Positions 32,734 to 41,464 of a stretch of 64,000 nucleotides of DNA are shown here, piece by piece. The stretch is taken from assembly GCF_024298905.1 (NCBI RefSeq), contig NZ_CP101154.1, forward strand, positions 3,436,932 through 3,500,931, written 5' to 3'. The translations under genes and the position numbers were made by a program. Under the pieces are notes generated by a model. That model did not search any database and was not told the origin of the DNA. It saw only the letters and a program-made list of their open reading frames with translations. Within the stretch, counting starts at the first letter, position 1. Each line of letters begins with the position of its first letter. Source of the stretch: Natronomonas marina. GTDB lineage: Archaea; Halobacteriota; Halobacteria; Halobacteriales; Haloarculaceae.

Positions 32734-32910
32734 TTACATCACCGACGGCGCGCGCCTCTCGTAGGCACCCTCGGCCAACAGTGCTTCGAGGCTCTCGTAG
32801 GGAACGAACGCCAGGAACTCCTCGTCGGCGTCGTAGCAGTCGATGCCGTGGTCGCGCTTCTCGTAGGCCGCACACTCCAGTTGGCCGTTCGGGAGGATGG
32901 CCCGGTACAT
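32734..32910 (-). CDS. Small haloarchaeal protein, about 58 residues
   Basis: A 58-residue protein ([20 protein letters not shown] start, [15 protein letters not shown] core) with a compact beta-rich look and one to two Cys. Similar small proteins occur across haloarchaea; function unknown. The ATG at 32910 is chosen from family pattern; the longer in-frame extension is antisense to thiD-thiN and not plausible. It is divergent from thiD-thiN with 82 bases between starts. Confidence 0.72.
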   Translation of the reverse strand: MYRAILPNGQLECAAYEKRDHGIDCYDADEEFLAFVPYESLEALLAEGAYERRAPSVM

Positions 32911-32992
32911 GCCAGACCGTACGCCCGCGGTGGGGGAAGGCGTTTCGCCGGTTACCATCACCGATTTGTAGTAACGGAGAATAACACGACAC

Positions 32993-34378
32993 ATGAGCGA
33001 GACGCGCACGCCGGCCCCGGTCGACCGCCCGGTCGTGTTGACGATTGCGGGCAGCGATTCGGGCGGCGGTGCCGGCATCCAGGCCGACCTGAAGACCATC
33101 GAGGCGACCGGCGGGTTCGGCACCTCGGCCGTGACCGCCGTGACCGCCCAGAACACGACGGGAGTCGAGTCCAGTCACGTCCTCCCCGTCGAGGAACTGG
33201 CGGCACAGATCGACGCGGTGCTCTCGGACTTCGACGTCCGGGCGGTCAAGACCGGCATGCTGGCGACGGCCGAAGTGGTCGAGACGGTGACGGCGTACGC
33301 CGCCGACCTGGAGTGTCCGCTCGTCGTCGACCCGGTGATGGTGGCGGCGACCGGCGACCGCCTGCTGACCGAGGACGCGGAGGCCGCCTACGAGGACCTG
33401 CTCGCCGAGGCGACGCTCGCCACGCCGAACGCCGACGAGGCGGCGGTGCTGACCGGCGTCGAACCCAGCGACGAGGCGGGCGCCCGTCTCGCGGGCCAGC
33501 GCCTGCTGGCGATGGGCGTCGACGCCGCCCTGGTGAAGGGCGGTCACGTCCCCGGCGAGGAGGTGCTGGACACCCTCGTGACCGGGGACACCATCGAGAC
33601 GGCGCGACACCCCCGCGTCGACACCGACGCGACCCACGGGTCGGGGTGTGCGCTGTCGGCGGCCATCGCCACCCGACTGGCCCACGGCGAACCGCTGGTC
33701 GACGCCGTCGGCCGTAGCGTCGCCTTCATGGAGCGGGCCGTCCGGTACCACCACGACGTCGGCGAGGGGCCGGGCGCGGTCCACCACCTGGTCGCGCTCC
33801 GGAACGAGGCGCGGCGGCACGAGACCGCCGAGTCCGTCGCGGACCTCGTCGGGTGGTTCGAGCGGGAGAACGTCCGCACGCTGGTCCCGGAGGTCGGCAT
33901 GAACGTCGTCGGGGCGACGCCGTACGCCGAGTCGACGGCCGAGACCGCCGCCGTCGAGGGGCGCATCACGAAGACGCTGGAAGGCGTCCGGGCCAACCGC
34001 GGCGTCCGGTTCGGCGCCTCCAGCCACGTCGCCCGCTTTTTGCTCGCGGCCCGCGAGCACAGCCCCGGGTTGCGCTTCGCGGTCAACTGCCGGTTCGACG
34101 ACGACGTCGAGGCCGCGCTCGAATCGCTGGGGTGGCCCGTCGCCGAGTACGACCGTGCGGCCGAACCGGACGACGCCGCCGGCACGATGGACTGGGGCGC
34201 CGAGCAGGCGTTCGCCGGCGCCGGCGAGCGACCGGTCGCCGTCGTCGACCGCGGCGACGTGGGCAAGGAGGCGATGACCAAGCTCGTCGCCGGCGAGGCG
34301 GGGACGCTCGGCGAGCGACTCCTCGAGTTGCGTGCGACCCTGTCAGAGCTCGGTACTGGCGCCGACGACGGAGACTGA
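32993..34378 (+). CDS. thiD: ThiD-ThiN: HMP(-P) kinase fused to thiamine-phosphate synthase
   Basis: A 461-residue bifunctional enzyme of thiamine synthesis. The N-terminal ThiD kinase (about 10-265) phosphorylates hydroxymethylpyrimidine and its phosphate; motifs are [19 protein letters not shown] and the C-terminal catalytic [13 protein letters not shown]. The C-terminal ThiN domain (about 280-455) is the archaeal thiamine-phosphate synthase replacing ThiE ([35 protein letters not shown]). I see no TPP riboswitch in the 82-base upstream gap. The last 36 bases overlap the convergent gene at 34343. Confidence 0.95.
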   Translation: MSETRTPAPVDRPVVLTIAGSDSGGGAGIQADLKTIEATGGFGTSAVTAVTAQNTTGVESSHVLPVEELAAQIDAVLSDFDVRAVKTGMLATAEVVETVTAYAADLECPLVVDPVMVAATGDRLLTEDAEAAYEDLLAEATLATPNADEAAVLTGVEPSDEAGARLAGQRLLAMGVDAALVKGGHVPGEEVLDTLVTGDTIETARHPRVDTDATHGSGCALSAAIATRLAHGEPLVDAVGRSVAFMERAVRYHHDVGEGPGAVHHLVALRNEARRHETAESVADLVGWFERENVRTLVPEVGMNVVGATPYAESTAETAAVEGRITKTLEGVRANRGVRFGASSHVARFLLAAREHSPGLRFAVNCRFDDDVEAALESLGWPVAEYDRAAEPDDAAGTMDWGAEQAFAGAGERPVAVVDRGDVGKEAMTKLVAGEAGTLGERLLELRATLSELGTGADDGD

Positions 34379-34633
34379 CTCGCTGGTGCCGTCGACGGCG
34401 GTGTACTCGCCGTCCTGCTCGACCTCGACGGGTCCGAACTCGTAGCGACCCGTACTGGAGAGTCCCTCGGGTGCCTCCGTGAAGTAGGTGAGTTCGCCGT
34501 CGCCGCTGGCCTGCAGGATGACGCGCTTGCCGTTCTCGGTCTCCTCGACGGCAACGGCGTCGCCGAAGGCGGTGTCGACGGTCCAGGCGGCCGGAATCGT
34601 GTCCGCGACGCGGCCGTCCTCGGTCGCAACCAC
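34343..34633 (-). CDS. Small acidic haloarchaeal protein, start uncertain
   Basis: A 96-residue acidic protein of unknown function (ATEDGRVADTIPAAWTVDTA start; GELTYFTEAPEGLSSTGRYEF core), probably all-beta. Composition is typical haloarchaeal, which supports it as real rather than a shadow. The start is taken as GTG at 34633, the last possible start before the sequence becomes Arg-rich. It is divergent from alaX with 66 bases between, and its stop lies 36 bases inside the end of thiD-thiN. Confidence 0.65.
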   Translation of the reverse strand: MVATEDGRVADTIPAAWTVDTAFGDAVAVEETENGKRVILQASGDGELTYFTEAPEGLSSTGRYEFGPVEVEQDGEYTAVDGTSESVSVVGASTEL

Positions 34634-34699
34634 CGGCCGACGTCTGAAGCGGGCGACGGCCCCGACCGCTTTTGACGGTCCGGCGGTTACGAGCCGTCG

Positions 34700-35425
34700 A
34701 TGACCGACCTGCTGTACCTCCCCGACGCCGACGACGTGACCTCGTTCACGGCGACGGTGGTCGAGGCGACCGACGAGTACGTCGTCCTCGACGGCACCTA
34801 CTTCTACCCCGAGGGCGGGGGCCAGCCACCGGACCACGGCGAACTGTCGTGGCCGGGCGGCCGCGCCGAAATCGAGGGTGCCCGGAAGGACCACGGCGAC
34901 GTCCGCCACGAAGTCGCCGAGATAGCGGGCGACCCGCCCGAGGCGGGCACGACCGTCGAGGCTGAGATCGACGCAGAGCGCCGCGCGACCCTCTCGCGGA
35001 TGCACACCGCACAGCACGTCGTCAGCAGGGTCGTCCTCGACGAGTACGGCGCCGAGACGGCGGGCAACCAGGTCGGCGCCGAACGCTCCCGAATCGACTT
35101 CGAGCCCGCCGACTTCGACGACGCCGATCTCGAACGAATCGAGCGCCTGTCCAACGAGGCCCTCGACAGGGACCTCGAAGTCGAGAAGGAGAACCGCCCC
35201 CGCGAGCGGGTCGAACGCGAGGTCGACGAGGGGCGGGCGCTGCTGGGGCTGATTCCGGACTCGGTGGACCCGCTCCGGGTGGTCGAAATCGAGGAGTTCG
35301 ACATGTGTCCCTGTGGCGGGACCCACGTCGATTCACTCGGCGACGTCGGCCGAATCGAAGTGGTCGACCGGACCTCGAAGGGCGCCGAGGTCGAGCGGAT
35401 CGCCTTCGAGTTGCGCGAGAACTAA
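34700..35425 (+). CDS. alaX: Alanyl-tRNA editing protein AlaX
   Basis: A 241-residue free-standing editing protein related to the AlaRS editing domain. It hydrolyses Ser- or Gly-tRNA(Ala). Zinc ligands are HTAQH (about 107-111) and CPCGGTH (Cys and His near 198-204), and the N-terminal strand YFYPEGGGQPPDHG is present. The length suggests AlaX-M, which recognises mischarged tRNA(Ala) in trans. Complete and well conserved. Confidence 0.95.
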   Translation: MTDLLYLPDADDVTSFTATVVEATDEYVVLDGTYFYPEGGGQPPDHGELSWPGGRAEIEGARKDHGDVRHEVAEIAGDPPEAGTTVEAEIDAERRATLSRMHTAQHVVSRVVLDEYGAETAGNQVGAERSRIDFEPADFDDADLERIERLSNEALDRDLEVEKENRPRERVEREVDEGRALLGLIPDSVDPLRVVEIEEFDMCPCGGTHVDSLGDVGRIEVVDRTSKGAEVERIAFELREN

Positions 35426-35435
35426 GCCGGGGGCG

Positions 35436-35606
35436 CTACGTCTCCTGGATGTGGCCCTTCAGCGTCTCGACGGTCTCCTCGTCGAGTTCGAGTTCCGGGT
35501 GGGCGTCGGCGGCGTGAGCCTCCGCCTGTTCGAGTATCTCGGCTTCCGTCTCGGCCTCGATGGTCGCCTCACAGCCGTCGACGACGCAGTGGAGTTCCTT
35601 CGACAT
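35436..35606 (-). CDS. DUF1059-family small protein
   Basis: A 56-residue protein. The pattern CVVDGCEATIEAETEAEILEQ, shown as CVVDGCEATIEAETE, with HAADAHPELEL matches the DUF1059 family, a CxxxxC-type small protein predicted to bind metal through Cys and His. Function unknown. The start at 35606 gives SKELHCVVDG, the family N-terminus. It converges with alaX across 10 bases. Confidence 0.8.
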   Translation of the reverse strand: MSKELHCVVDGCEATIEAETEAEILEQAEAHAADAHPELELDEETVETLKGHIQET

Positions 35607-35751
35607 GGCCTCTGCTAGCAGGTAGCGCGCTCGCATAACGCTGGGTCGGTCGTGCGCCACGGTCGCGATACCGGGGCGGCGTCCCCCGACGGGCCGCCGG
35701 CCCGACCGCCGTTCCGTCACGCTTTACCTCCCGGCCGCCGCCGGTAGCCAC

Positions 35752-38403
35752 ATGGCATCGGGTATCGTCGGGGAGTTCTTCGCGCTGAAGGAGGAGGCCG
35801 AGGCGGACGTCCTGGCGATGCAGTTGGGCGATTTCTACGAGTTCTTCGGCGAGGACGCCCGCCTCGTCGGCGAGGAACTGGACCTGAAGCTCTCCGAGAA
35901 GGGCTCCGGCGGGGAGACCTACGACATGGCCGGCGTCCCGGTCGACGACCTCGAACCGTACCTGACGGCGCTGGTCGAGCGGGGTTACCGGGTGGCCGTC
36001 GCCGACCAGCGCGATGACGACGGCGACGTGACCCGCGAAATCGCCCGCGTGGTCACCCCCGGGACGCTGCTGTCGCCGGACGGCGACGACGCCCGGTACC
36101 TCGCCGCCGTCGTCGCCGCCGACGACGGGTACGGCCTCGCCTTCTGCGAGGTGACGACGGGCCGGTTCCGGACCGCGTCGGTGTCGGGACCGGACGCGAC
36201 GGGGCGCGCACTGACGGAACTGTACCGGTTTGCGCCCGTCGAGGTGCTGCCGGGACCGACCGCTCGCAGCGACGACGACCTGCTGGCGACGCTGGACGAA
36301 CGGCTCGACACCCGCATCACCCACCACGAGACGGACGCCTTCGCGCCCGGCCGGGCGAGACACGCGCTCCGCGAGCAGTTCGGCGAGGCCGTCGACGCCG
36401 TCGGCCTCGACGACGGGGCGGCCGTCGCGGCAGCCGGTGCCGTCGTCGACTACGTCGCCGAGACGGGCGTCGGCGCGCTCGCGTCGGTGACCCGGCTGGG
36501 CACCTACGCTCCCGACGACCACGTCGCCGTCGACGCGACGACCCAGCGCAACCTCGAGTTGACCGAGACGATGACCGGCAGCGGGCAGTCGCTGCTGGCG
36601 ACGCTGGACCACACCGAGACGAGCGCCGGCGGGCGCCTGCTCCGGGAGTGGCTCACGCGGCCGCTGCGACGGCGGGGCGAACTCCGGCGTCGGCAGTCGG
36701 CCGTCGGCGCGCTGACAGAGGACGCCATCGTCCGGGAGCGACTCCGGGAGTTGCTCGCCGACGCCTACGACCTCGAACGGGTCGCCTCCCGGGCAGTCTC
36801 TGGCAACGCCGGCGCCGACGCTCTCCTGCGGGCCCGAGAGACGCTGGCGCTGGTGCCCGAGTTGCGCGAGGCCGTCGCGGGGTCGTCCCGGCTGTCGGAG
36901 TCGCCGGTGGCGGACCTCCTTGAGGAGCTGGACGGCGACGCAGTCGACGAACTCCGCGAGGAACTGTCGGCGCTGGCCGACGACCCGCCGAAGACCCTCC
37001 ACGAGGGCGGCCTCATCGAGCGGGGCTACGATGAGGACCTGGACGAACTCGTCGCCCGCCACGAGGCCGCCGAGGAGTGGTTCGACGGCCTCGCCGACCG
37101 CGAGAAGCGCCGCCACGACCTCACGCACGTCACCGTCGACCGGAACAAGACCGACGGCTACTACGTCCAGGTCGGCAAGTCCGAGACCGACGACGTGCCC
37201 GAGAGCTACGAGGGCATCAAGACGCTGAAGAACGCCGAGCGGTACGTCTTCGACGAACTGCGGGAGCGGGAGCGCGAACTGCTCCGCATGGAGGAGGAGC
37301 GCGCCGACCGCGAGTACGAGGCGTTCTGCCGACTCCGGGAGTCGGTTGCCGAGTCGGCCGAGTTGCTACAGGCGGTCGGGCGGGCGCTGGCGGAACTGGA
37401 CGTCTTCTGCTCGCTGGCGGCCCACGCCGCCCGACACGGCTGGTGCCGGCCGGAGTTGACCGACGAGCGGGTGCTGGCGGTCGAGGCGGGCCGGCACCCG
37501 GTCGTCGAGACGGACGTCGAGTTCGTCCCGAACGACCTCTACCTGGACCGCGAGCGGCGCTTCCTGCTCGTCACGGGACCGAACATGTCCGGCAAGTCGA
37601 CGTACATGCGGCAGGCCGCACTGGTTACGCTGCTCGCCCAGGTCGGCTCGTTCGTCCCCGCCGACGCCGCCACGGTGGGGCTGGTCGACGGCGTCTACAC
37701 CCGCGTGGGCGCGCTGGACGAACTCGCCGAGGGCCGCTCGACGTTCATGGTCGAGATGCAGGAACTGTCGAACATCCTCCACTCGGCGACCGAGGAGTCG
37801 CTGGTGGTGCTCGACGAGGTGGGCCGCGGCACCGCCACCTACGACGGCATCTCCATCGCGTGGGCCGCCACGGAGTACCTCCACAACGAGGTCGGCGCCT
37901 TCACGCTGTTTGCGACTCACTACCACGAACTGACGACGCTGGCCGAGGAGCTACCGCGCGTCGAGAACGTCCATGTGGCCGCGACCGAGCGCGAGGGGGA
38001 CGTGACCTTCCTCCGGACCGTTGAGGAGGGACCGACCGACCGCTCCTACGGGGTCCACGTCGCCGAATTGGCGGGCGTGCCGGGCCCCGTCGTCGACCGC
38101 GCCCGTGACGTCCTCGACCGCCTCCGGTCCGAGCGGGCAATCGAGGCGAAGGGCGGCGGCGACGGCCCGGTCCAGACGGTGTTCGACCTCGGGAGCGGCG
38201 AGTTCCGGGGCGGTGACACCGACGGGAGCGGCGACGGTCCCGACCGGGAGGCGACCGCCTCCGACGGCGGCGACGGGACGGCGCTCGACCCCGAGACCGA
38301 GGCGGTCCTCTCGGAGTTGCGCGAGGCCGACCTCGATACGACGCCGCCGGTCGAGGTGCTGTCGACGGTCCGGGAGTGGCAGCGCCGCCTCGACGACGAG
38401 TGA
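35752..38403 (+). CDS. mutS: DNA mismatch repair ATPase MutS
   Basis: An 883-residue MutS1-type protein with all domains. The mismatch-probing motif GDFYEFF is at 26-32 (Phe28 and Glu30), followed by connector, lever and clamp. The ATPase has Walker A GPNMSGKST at 609-617, LVVLDEVGRGT and FATHYHEL. The C-terminal tail is acidic and ends in a short helical dimerisation-like region (SELREADLDTTPPVEVLSTV). It recognises mispairs and recruits MutL, whose gene lies 3 kb downstream on the same strand. MutS1/MutL pairs in haloarchaea are thought to have come from bacteria. Complete, no missing residues. Confidence 0.97.
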   Translation: MASGIVGEFFALKEEAEADVLAMQLGDFYEFFGEDARLVGEELDLKLSEKGSGGETYDMAGVPVDDLEPYLTALVERGYRVAVADQRDDDGDVTREIARVVTPGTLLSPDGDDARYLAAVVAADDGYGLAFCEVTTGRFRTASVSGPDATGRALTELYRFAPVEVLPGPTARSDDDLLATLDERLDTRITHHETDAFAPGRARHALREQFGEAVDAVGLDDGAAVAAAGAVVDYVAETGVGALASVTRLGTYAPDDHVAVDATTQRNLELTETMTGSGQSLLATLDHTETSAGGRLLREWLTRPLRRRGELRRRQSAVGALTEDAIVRERLRELLADAYDLERVASRAVSGNAGADALLRARETLALVPELREAVAGSSRLSESPVADLLEELDGDAVDELREELSALADDPPKTLHEGGLIERGYDEDLDELVARHEAAEEWFDGLADREKRRHDLTHVTVDRNKTDGYYVQVGKSETDDVPESYEGIKTLKNAERYVFDELRERERELLRMEEERADREYEAFCRLRESVAESAELLQAVGRALAELDVFCSLAAHAARHGWCRPELTDERVLAVEAGRHPVVETDVEFVPNDLYLDRERRFLLVTGPNMSGKSTYMRQAALVTLLAQVGSFVPADAATVGLVDGVYTRVGALDELAEGRSTFMVEMQELSNILHSATEESLVVLDEVGRGTATYDGISIAWAATEYLHNEVGAFTLFATHYHELTTLAEELPRVENVHVAATEREGDVTFLRTVEEGPTDRSYGVHVAELAGVPGPVVDRARDVLDRLRSERAIEAKGGGDGPVQTVFDLGSGEFRGGDTDGSGDGPDREATASDGGDGTALDPETEAVLSELREADLDTTPPVEVLSTVREWQRRLDDE

Positions 38404-38552
38404 GACGGAACCGCGGGAACGGTTGGCAGGACCGAAACACCCGATTCCAGCGTTCAAACGCTCTCTCCGTCGCGTTCGACGATGCACGTTTCAACCCGCC
38501 GTAAATAGGAGGGAGCGAACACAACCGGCTGGAGCTACTGGTTCTAGTCGCT

Positions 38553-39578
38553 ATGAGTGACACGTCGACACCGCTCGACTCGCTGTTCGAGACCCAGCGG
38601 ACCCTCATCGACCGGACCATCGAGACACAGGAGAAGCTCAATCGACAGGGGCTGGACCTGACGCGGGAGGCGGTACGCCCGCTCGTCGGCGTCGCGCCCG
38701 GTGCCGACGAGGACGCCGAGGACCAGCTCGAGGACGCCTTCGACCAGATAGAGGACACGCAGGCGGAGCTGTTCGATGACATCCAGGGCGCCGCCGAGCG
38801 CGGCGTCGACACCTCCGAGGAGGTCACCGGCTGGTCGGTCGACCTCTTCGAGGGGGGCTTCGAGCGCCTCCGGGAGGCCGGCGAGGACGTCGAAGCCGAG
38901 ATAGAGGAGACGGCCGAAGCCGTCGAGGAAGAGGTCGAAGACGCGGCCGAGGACGTCGAGGCGGAGATAGACGAGGCCGCCGAAACCGTCGAGGAGGAAC
39001 TCGAAGAGGCCGCCGAAACCGTCGAGGAGGAACTCGAAGAGGCCGCCGAAACCGTCGAGGAGGAACTCGAAGAGGCCGCCGAAACCGTCGAGGAAGCCGC
39101 CGACGAGGCCGCCGAGACGACGGAGGATACCGTCGAGTCCGCCGGGACGACCGCCGAGGAGTTCCTCGATGACCTGGAGGCCGACGTCGACGCCACCGTC
39201 GAGGAGTTCGAGGAGTTCCGCTCGACGCTGGCGGCGGAGTCCGAGGTCGTCGACGACGACGCCGTCGAGGGGCTGGTCGAGTCCGGAATCGGGACGCTCT
39301 CGGACCTCGCCGAGGCGGAGGCCGAGGCGGTCGCCGACGCCGCCGACGCGACGGAGGCCGAGGCAGAGGAACTGCTCGACGTCGCCGTCGAGGCGGAAGG
39401 CGAGGCCATCGCCGACCTGGAGGGCATCGGCAAGACCTACTCCGACCGTCTCGCCGACGCGGGCATCCGGACCCAGGGCGACCTCGCCCAGTCCAGCGCC
39501 GACGAGGTGGCCGACGCCGCCGGCGTGAGCGAGGACCGCGCCGGCGAGTGGGTCCAGCGCGCACAGCAGCAGGCCTGA
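38553..39578 (+). CDS. Coiled-coil protein with 11-residue repeats and C-terminal helix-hairpin-helix
   Basis: A 341-residue, extremely acidic, helical protein. Residues 1-100 resemble a phasin-like helical bundle (LFETQRTLIDRTIETQEKLN). Residues 105-200 form a coiled coil in which EAAETVEEELE (11 residues, 33 bp) is repeated nearly four times. The last 55 residues are a helix-hairpin-helix domain (LEGIGKTYSDRLADAGIRT then VADAAGVSEDRAGEWV), as in DUF4332/HHH_5 proteins that bind DNA or dimerise. It lies between mutS and mutL; involvement in repair is only suggested by position. Function otherwise unknown. Confidence 0.85.
   Translation: MSDTSTPLDSLFETQRTLIDRTIETQEKLNRQGLDLTREAVRPLVGVAPGADEDAEDQLEDAFDQIEDTQAELFDDIQGAAERGVDTSEEVTGWSVDLFEGGFERLREAGEDVEAEIEETAEAVEEEVEDAAEDVEAEIDEAAETVEEELEEAAETVEEELEEAAETVEEELEEAAETVEEAADEAAETTEDTVESAGTTAEEFLDDLEADVDATVEEFEEFRSTLAAESEVVDDDAVEGLVESGIGTLSDLAEAEAEAVADAADATEAEAEELLDVAVEAEGEAIADLEGIGKTYSDRLADAGIRTQGDLAQSSADEVADAAGVSEDRAGEWVQRAQQQA
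38973..39093 (+). repeat. 33-bp in-frame tandem repeat in the coiled-coil gene
   Basis: Units beginning at 38973, 39006, 39039 and 39072 are essentially identical at the DNA level (last one partial), encoding an 11-residue hendecad. Near-perfect DNA identity implies recent expansion or slippage. Confidence 0.85.
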
Positions 39579-39660
39579 CGGCCCGACGAATCGGGGGCGG
39601 GCGACGCGGCCCCCGGCCGGACCGACAGAGTATTTCCTTCGGGCACCGACGACTAGGCGG

Positions 39661-41037
39661 ATGGCGACCCAAGGCGTCGCCCGGTCCCGGCTCGACCGCC
39701 TCGAGGAGCGTCTCGGCCGCCTCGACGAGTTCCTCGACCGCCACTGGCTTTCGCTGCTGGTCGCCACGGTCGTCGTCGTGTTCGCCGGGGCGACGGCCGG
39801 GCGGTTCCTCCTGACTCCCTTCGCGGTGAACCGCGACTCGGCGCTGTTCCAGCACGCCGGCTGGTACGTCCTGCAGGGAGCGACGCCGTACGTCGACTTC
39901 TTCGACGTCAAGCCGCCGCTGATCTACGCCGTGACGGCGGTGCTGGCCGCGCTCTCGGGCGGGAACATGGCCGTCCTGCACCTGCTGAGCGTGGCCGTCG
40001 GCACCGCTGCCGTCGGCGCGGGCGTCGTGCTGGTGGGCGTCCTCACCCACCGGCTGACCGGCGACGGCACCGCCGCCTACGCCGCCGGCGTGTCGCTGTT
40101 CGTCTTTCCGACGGTGTACGCGTTCCCGAGCCTCGGCATCCGCCCGAAGTACCTCGCGTTCTGCTTCGGGATGGGAGCGCTGGTGCTGGCTGTCGACGAC
40201 AGGCCTGGAGCGAGCGGCGCCGCCGCCGCGGCGAGCGCCGGCTTCTGGCAACTGGGGGTCCTCGTGGCCGGTCTCGTCGTCGCCGTCGGCTACCGGCGCG
40301 GCGGCCGGCGCGGGGCGGCCCTGGCGGTCGCCGGCGGGGTCGCGGTCGCGGCCGCCGTCGTCGCGCCCTTCGTCGCCGCCGGCTTGGTCGTCCCGCTGGT
40401 CGTCGAGACGGTCGTCGCGCCGGTCTACGCCGTCGAGCGGTACACGCTCGCGGGTCGGCTCCTCGAGGCCATCGTCGAGGTGGGAGTGGCCGGCGTCGCC
40501 CTCCTCGTCGTCGGCGCCTACGGCTGGATTCGGGGACTCGACCGGGCGGGACGGTACTGGTGGGTCGCGGTCGGCGGCGCCGCCTACGCGCTGCAGGCGC
40601 TCCTCGAGATGCAGGGCGCCATCGAACTGGTGTTCCTGTTCGCGTTCGTCGGGGTCGGCGCCGGGGCGGTCGTCGCGGGGCGGCGGAGCTCCGACCGGCG
40701 GCTCCGGGTGCTGGCGGTCGTCATCCTGCTGGCGGCGGCGAACGGCTACTGGGCGGCCGGCCCGGTCACGCCCATCAAAGACGAGGTCGAGGCCGCACAG
40801 GAGTCGGTCGGCGTCTCGGACTACGAACGGCTCCCCGAGCGGCCCGCCGACGCGCCGTCGATGTCGACCGTCTACTGGGAGAAGCGACGGCCCGAGCGGT
40901 GTCACTACCGGTTCGGGAAGAAACAGCGGTACTTCGCGGCGGAGACCGGCGGCAGCCTCGAGAAATCGCGGTGCGGACAGTGGCCCTTCGCGTCGCCGCC
41001 CCGCGAGTGGTTGCTGGAGCGTGCGCTGCCGGGGTGA
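39661..41037 (+). CDS. GT-C-type glycosyltransferase (DolP-mannose mannosyltransferase-like)
   Basis: A 458-residue multi-pass membrane protein. After a first helix, the loop NRDSALFQHAGWYVLQGATP carries the Asp expected of GT-C enzymes. About ten helices follow, then an extracytoplasmic C-terminal segment with Cys (ERCHYRFGKK, KSRCGQWPF). Haloarchaeal relatives are annotated as dolichyl-phosphate-mannose mannosyltransferase-like. It may glycosylate surface proteins, which the window encodes in number. The ATG at 39661 starts a coiled, charged N-terminus (RLDRLEERLGRLDEFL). Confidence 0.82.
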   Translation: MATQGVARSRLDRLEERLGRLDEFLDRHWLSLLVATVVVVFAGATAGRFLLTPFAVNRDSALFQHAGWYVLQGATPYVDFFDVKPPLIYAVTAVLAALSGGNMAVLHLLSVAVGTAAVGAGVVLVGVLTHRLTGDGTAAYAAGVSLFVFPTVYAFPSLGIRPKYLAFCFGMGALVLAVDDRPGASGAAAAASAGFWQLGVLVAGLVVAVGYRRGGRRGAALAVAGGVAVAAAVVAPFVAAGLVVPLVVETVVAPVYAVERYTLAGRLLEAIVEVGVAGVALLVVGAYGWIRGLDRAGRYWWVAVGGAAYALQALLEMQGAIELVFLFAFVGVGAGAVVAGRRSSDRRLRVLAVVILLAAANGYWAAGPVTPIKDEVEAAQESVGVSDYERLPERPADAPSMSTVYWEKRRPERCHYRFGKKQRYFAAETGGSLEKSRCGQWPFASPPREWLLERALPG

Positions 41038-41066
41038 GCCGTGCGGCGGCCGGAGAAGCGGGGCGC

Positions 41067-41369
41067 CTACATCACCCGCGTCTTCGAGTCGACATCGAAC
41101 CGGTAGAGTTCGGGTTCGCCGGCGAGGTGGGCGGCGATGTCCGCCTGGAAGGACTCGAAGTGGTCGCTGGACATGTGTGCGTCGACGGCGTCGGCGTCCT
41201 CGTACTCCTCGACGACCCGGACCGTGTTGGGCGACTCGACGTCGGTCGTCACGCAGTAGTCGACGACGCCGTCCTCGGCGCGGGACTGCTCGGCCAACTC
41301 CTCCAGCAGGTCCAGGGCGGCTTCCCGGCTGTCGGAGGCGATGGGCATCTCCGCGTGCATCACTATCAT
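41067..41369 (-). CDS. ABM-domain protein (antibiotic biosynthesis monooxygenase-like)
   Basis: A 100-residue ferredoxin-like-fold protein of the ABM family (IVMHAEMPIASDSREAALDL, VVEEYEDADAVDAHMSSDHF). Family members include quinol monooxygenases and unknown small oxygenases, usually dimers. His residues in the AHMSSDHFESF block are typical. The ATG at 41369 is preferred over GTG at 41378. Substrate unknown. It is divergent from mutL. Confidence 0.85.
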   Translation of the reverse strand: MIVMHAEMPIASDSREAALDLLEELAEQSRAEDGVVDYCVTTDVESPNTVRVVEEYEDADAVDAHMSSDHFESFQADIAAHLAGEPELYRFDVDSKTRVM

Positions 41370-41423
41370 ACACGTCACCGAGGACGAGCAGCGACAAAAG
41401 CGTTCGTGCCGCGGGGTCGCCTG

Positions 41424-41431
41424 GATTTATA
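41424..41431 (+). promoter_or_regulatory. TATA box of mutL
   Basis: GATTTATACC around 41424-41433 lies about 37 bases before the mutL ATG, giving mutL its own promoter with a short leader. Confidence 0.5.
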
Positions 41432-41464
41432 CCTCGCCGCCCGAAGTATCGGTAGCATCCCGAC

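Noticed and set aside
32911-32992. TPP riboswitch upstream of thiD-thiN
   Set aside because: The gap is only 82 bases and lacks the conserved thi-box sequence.
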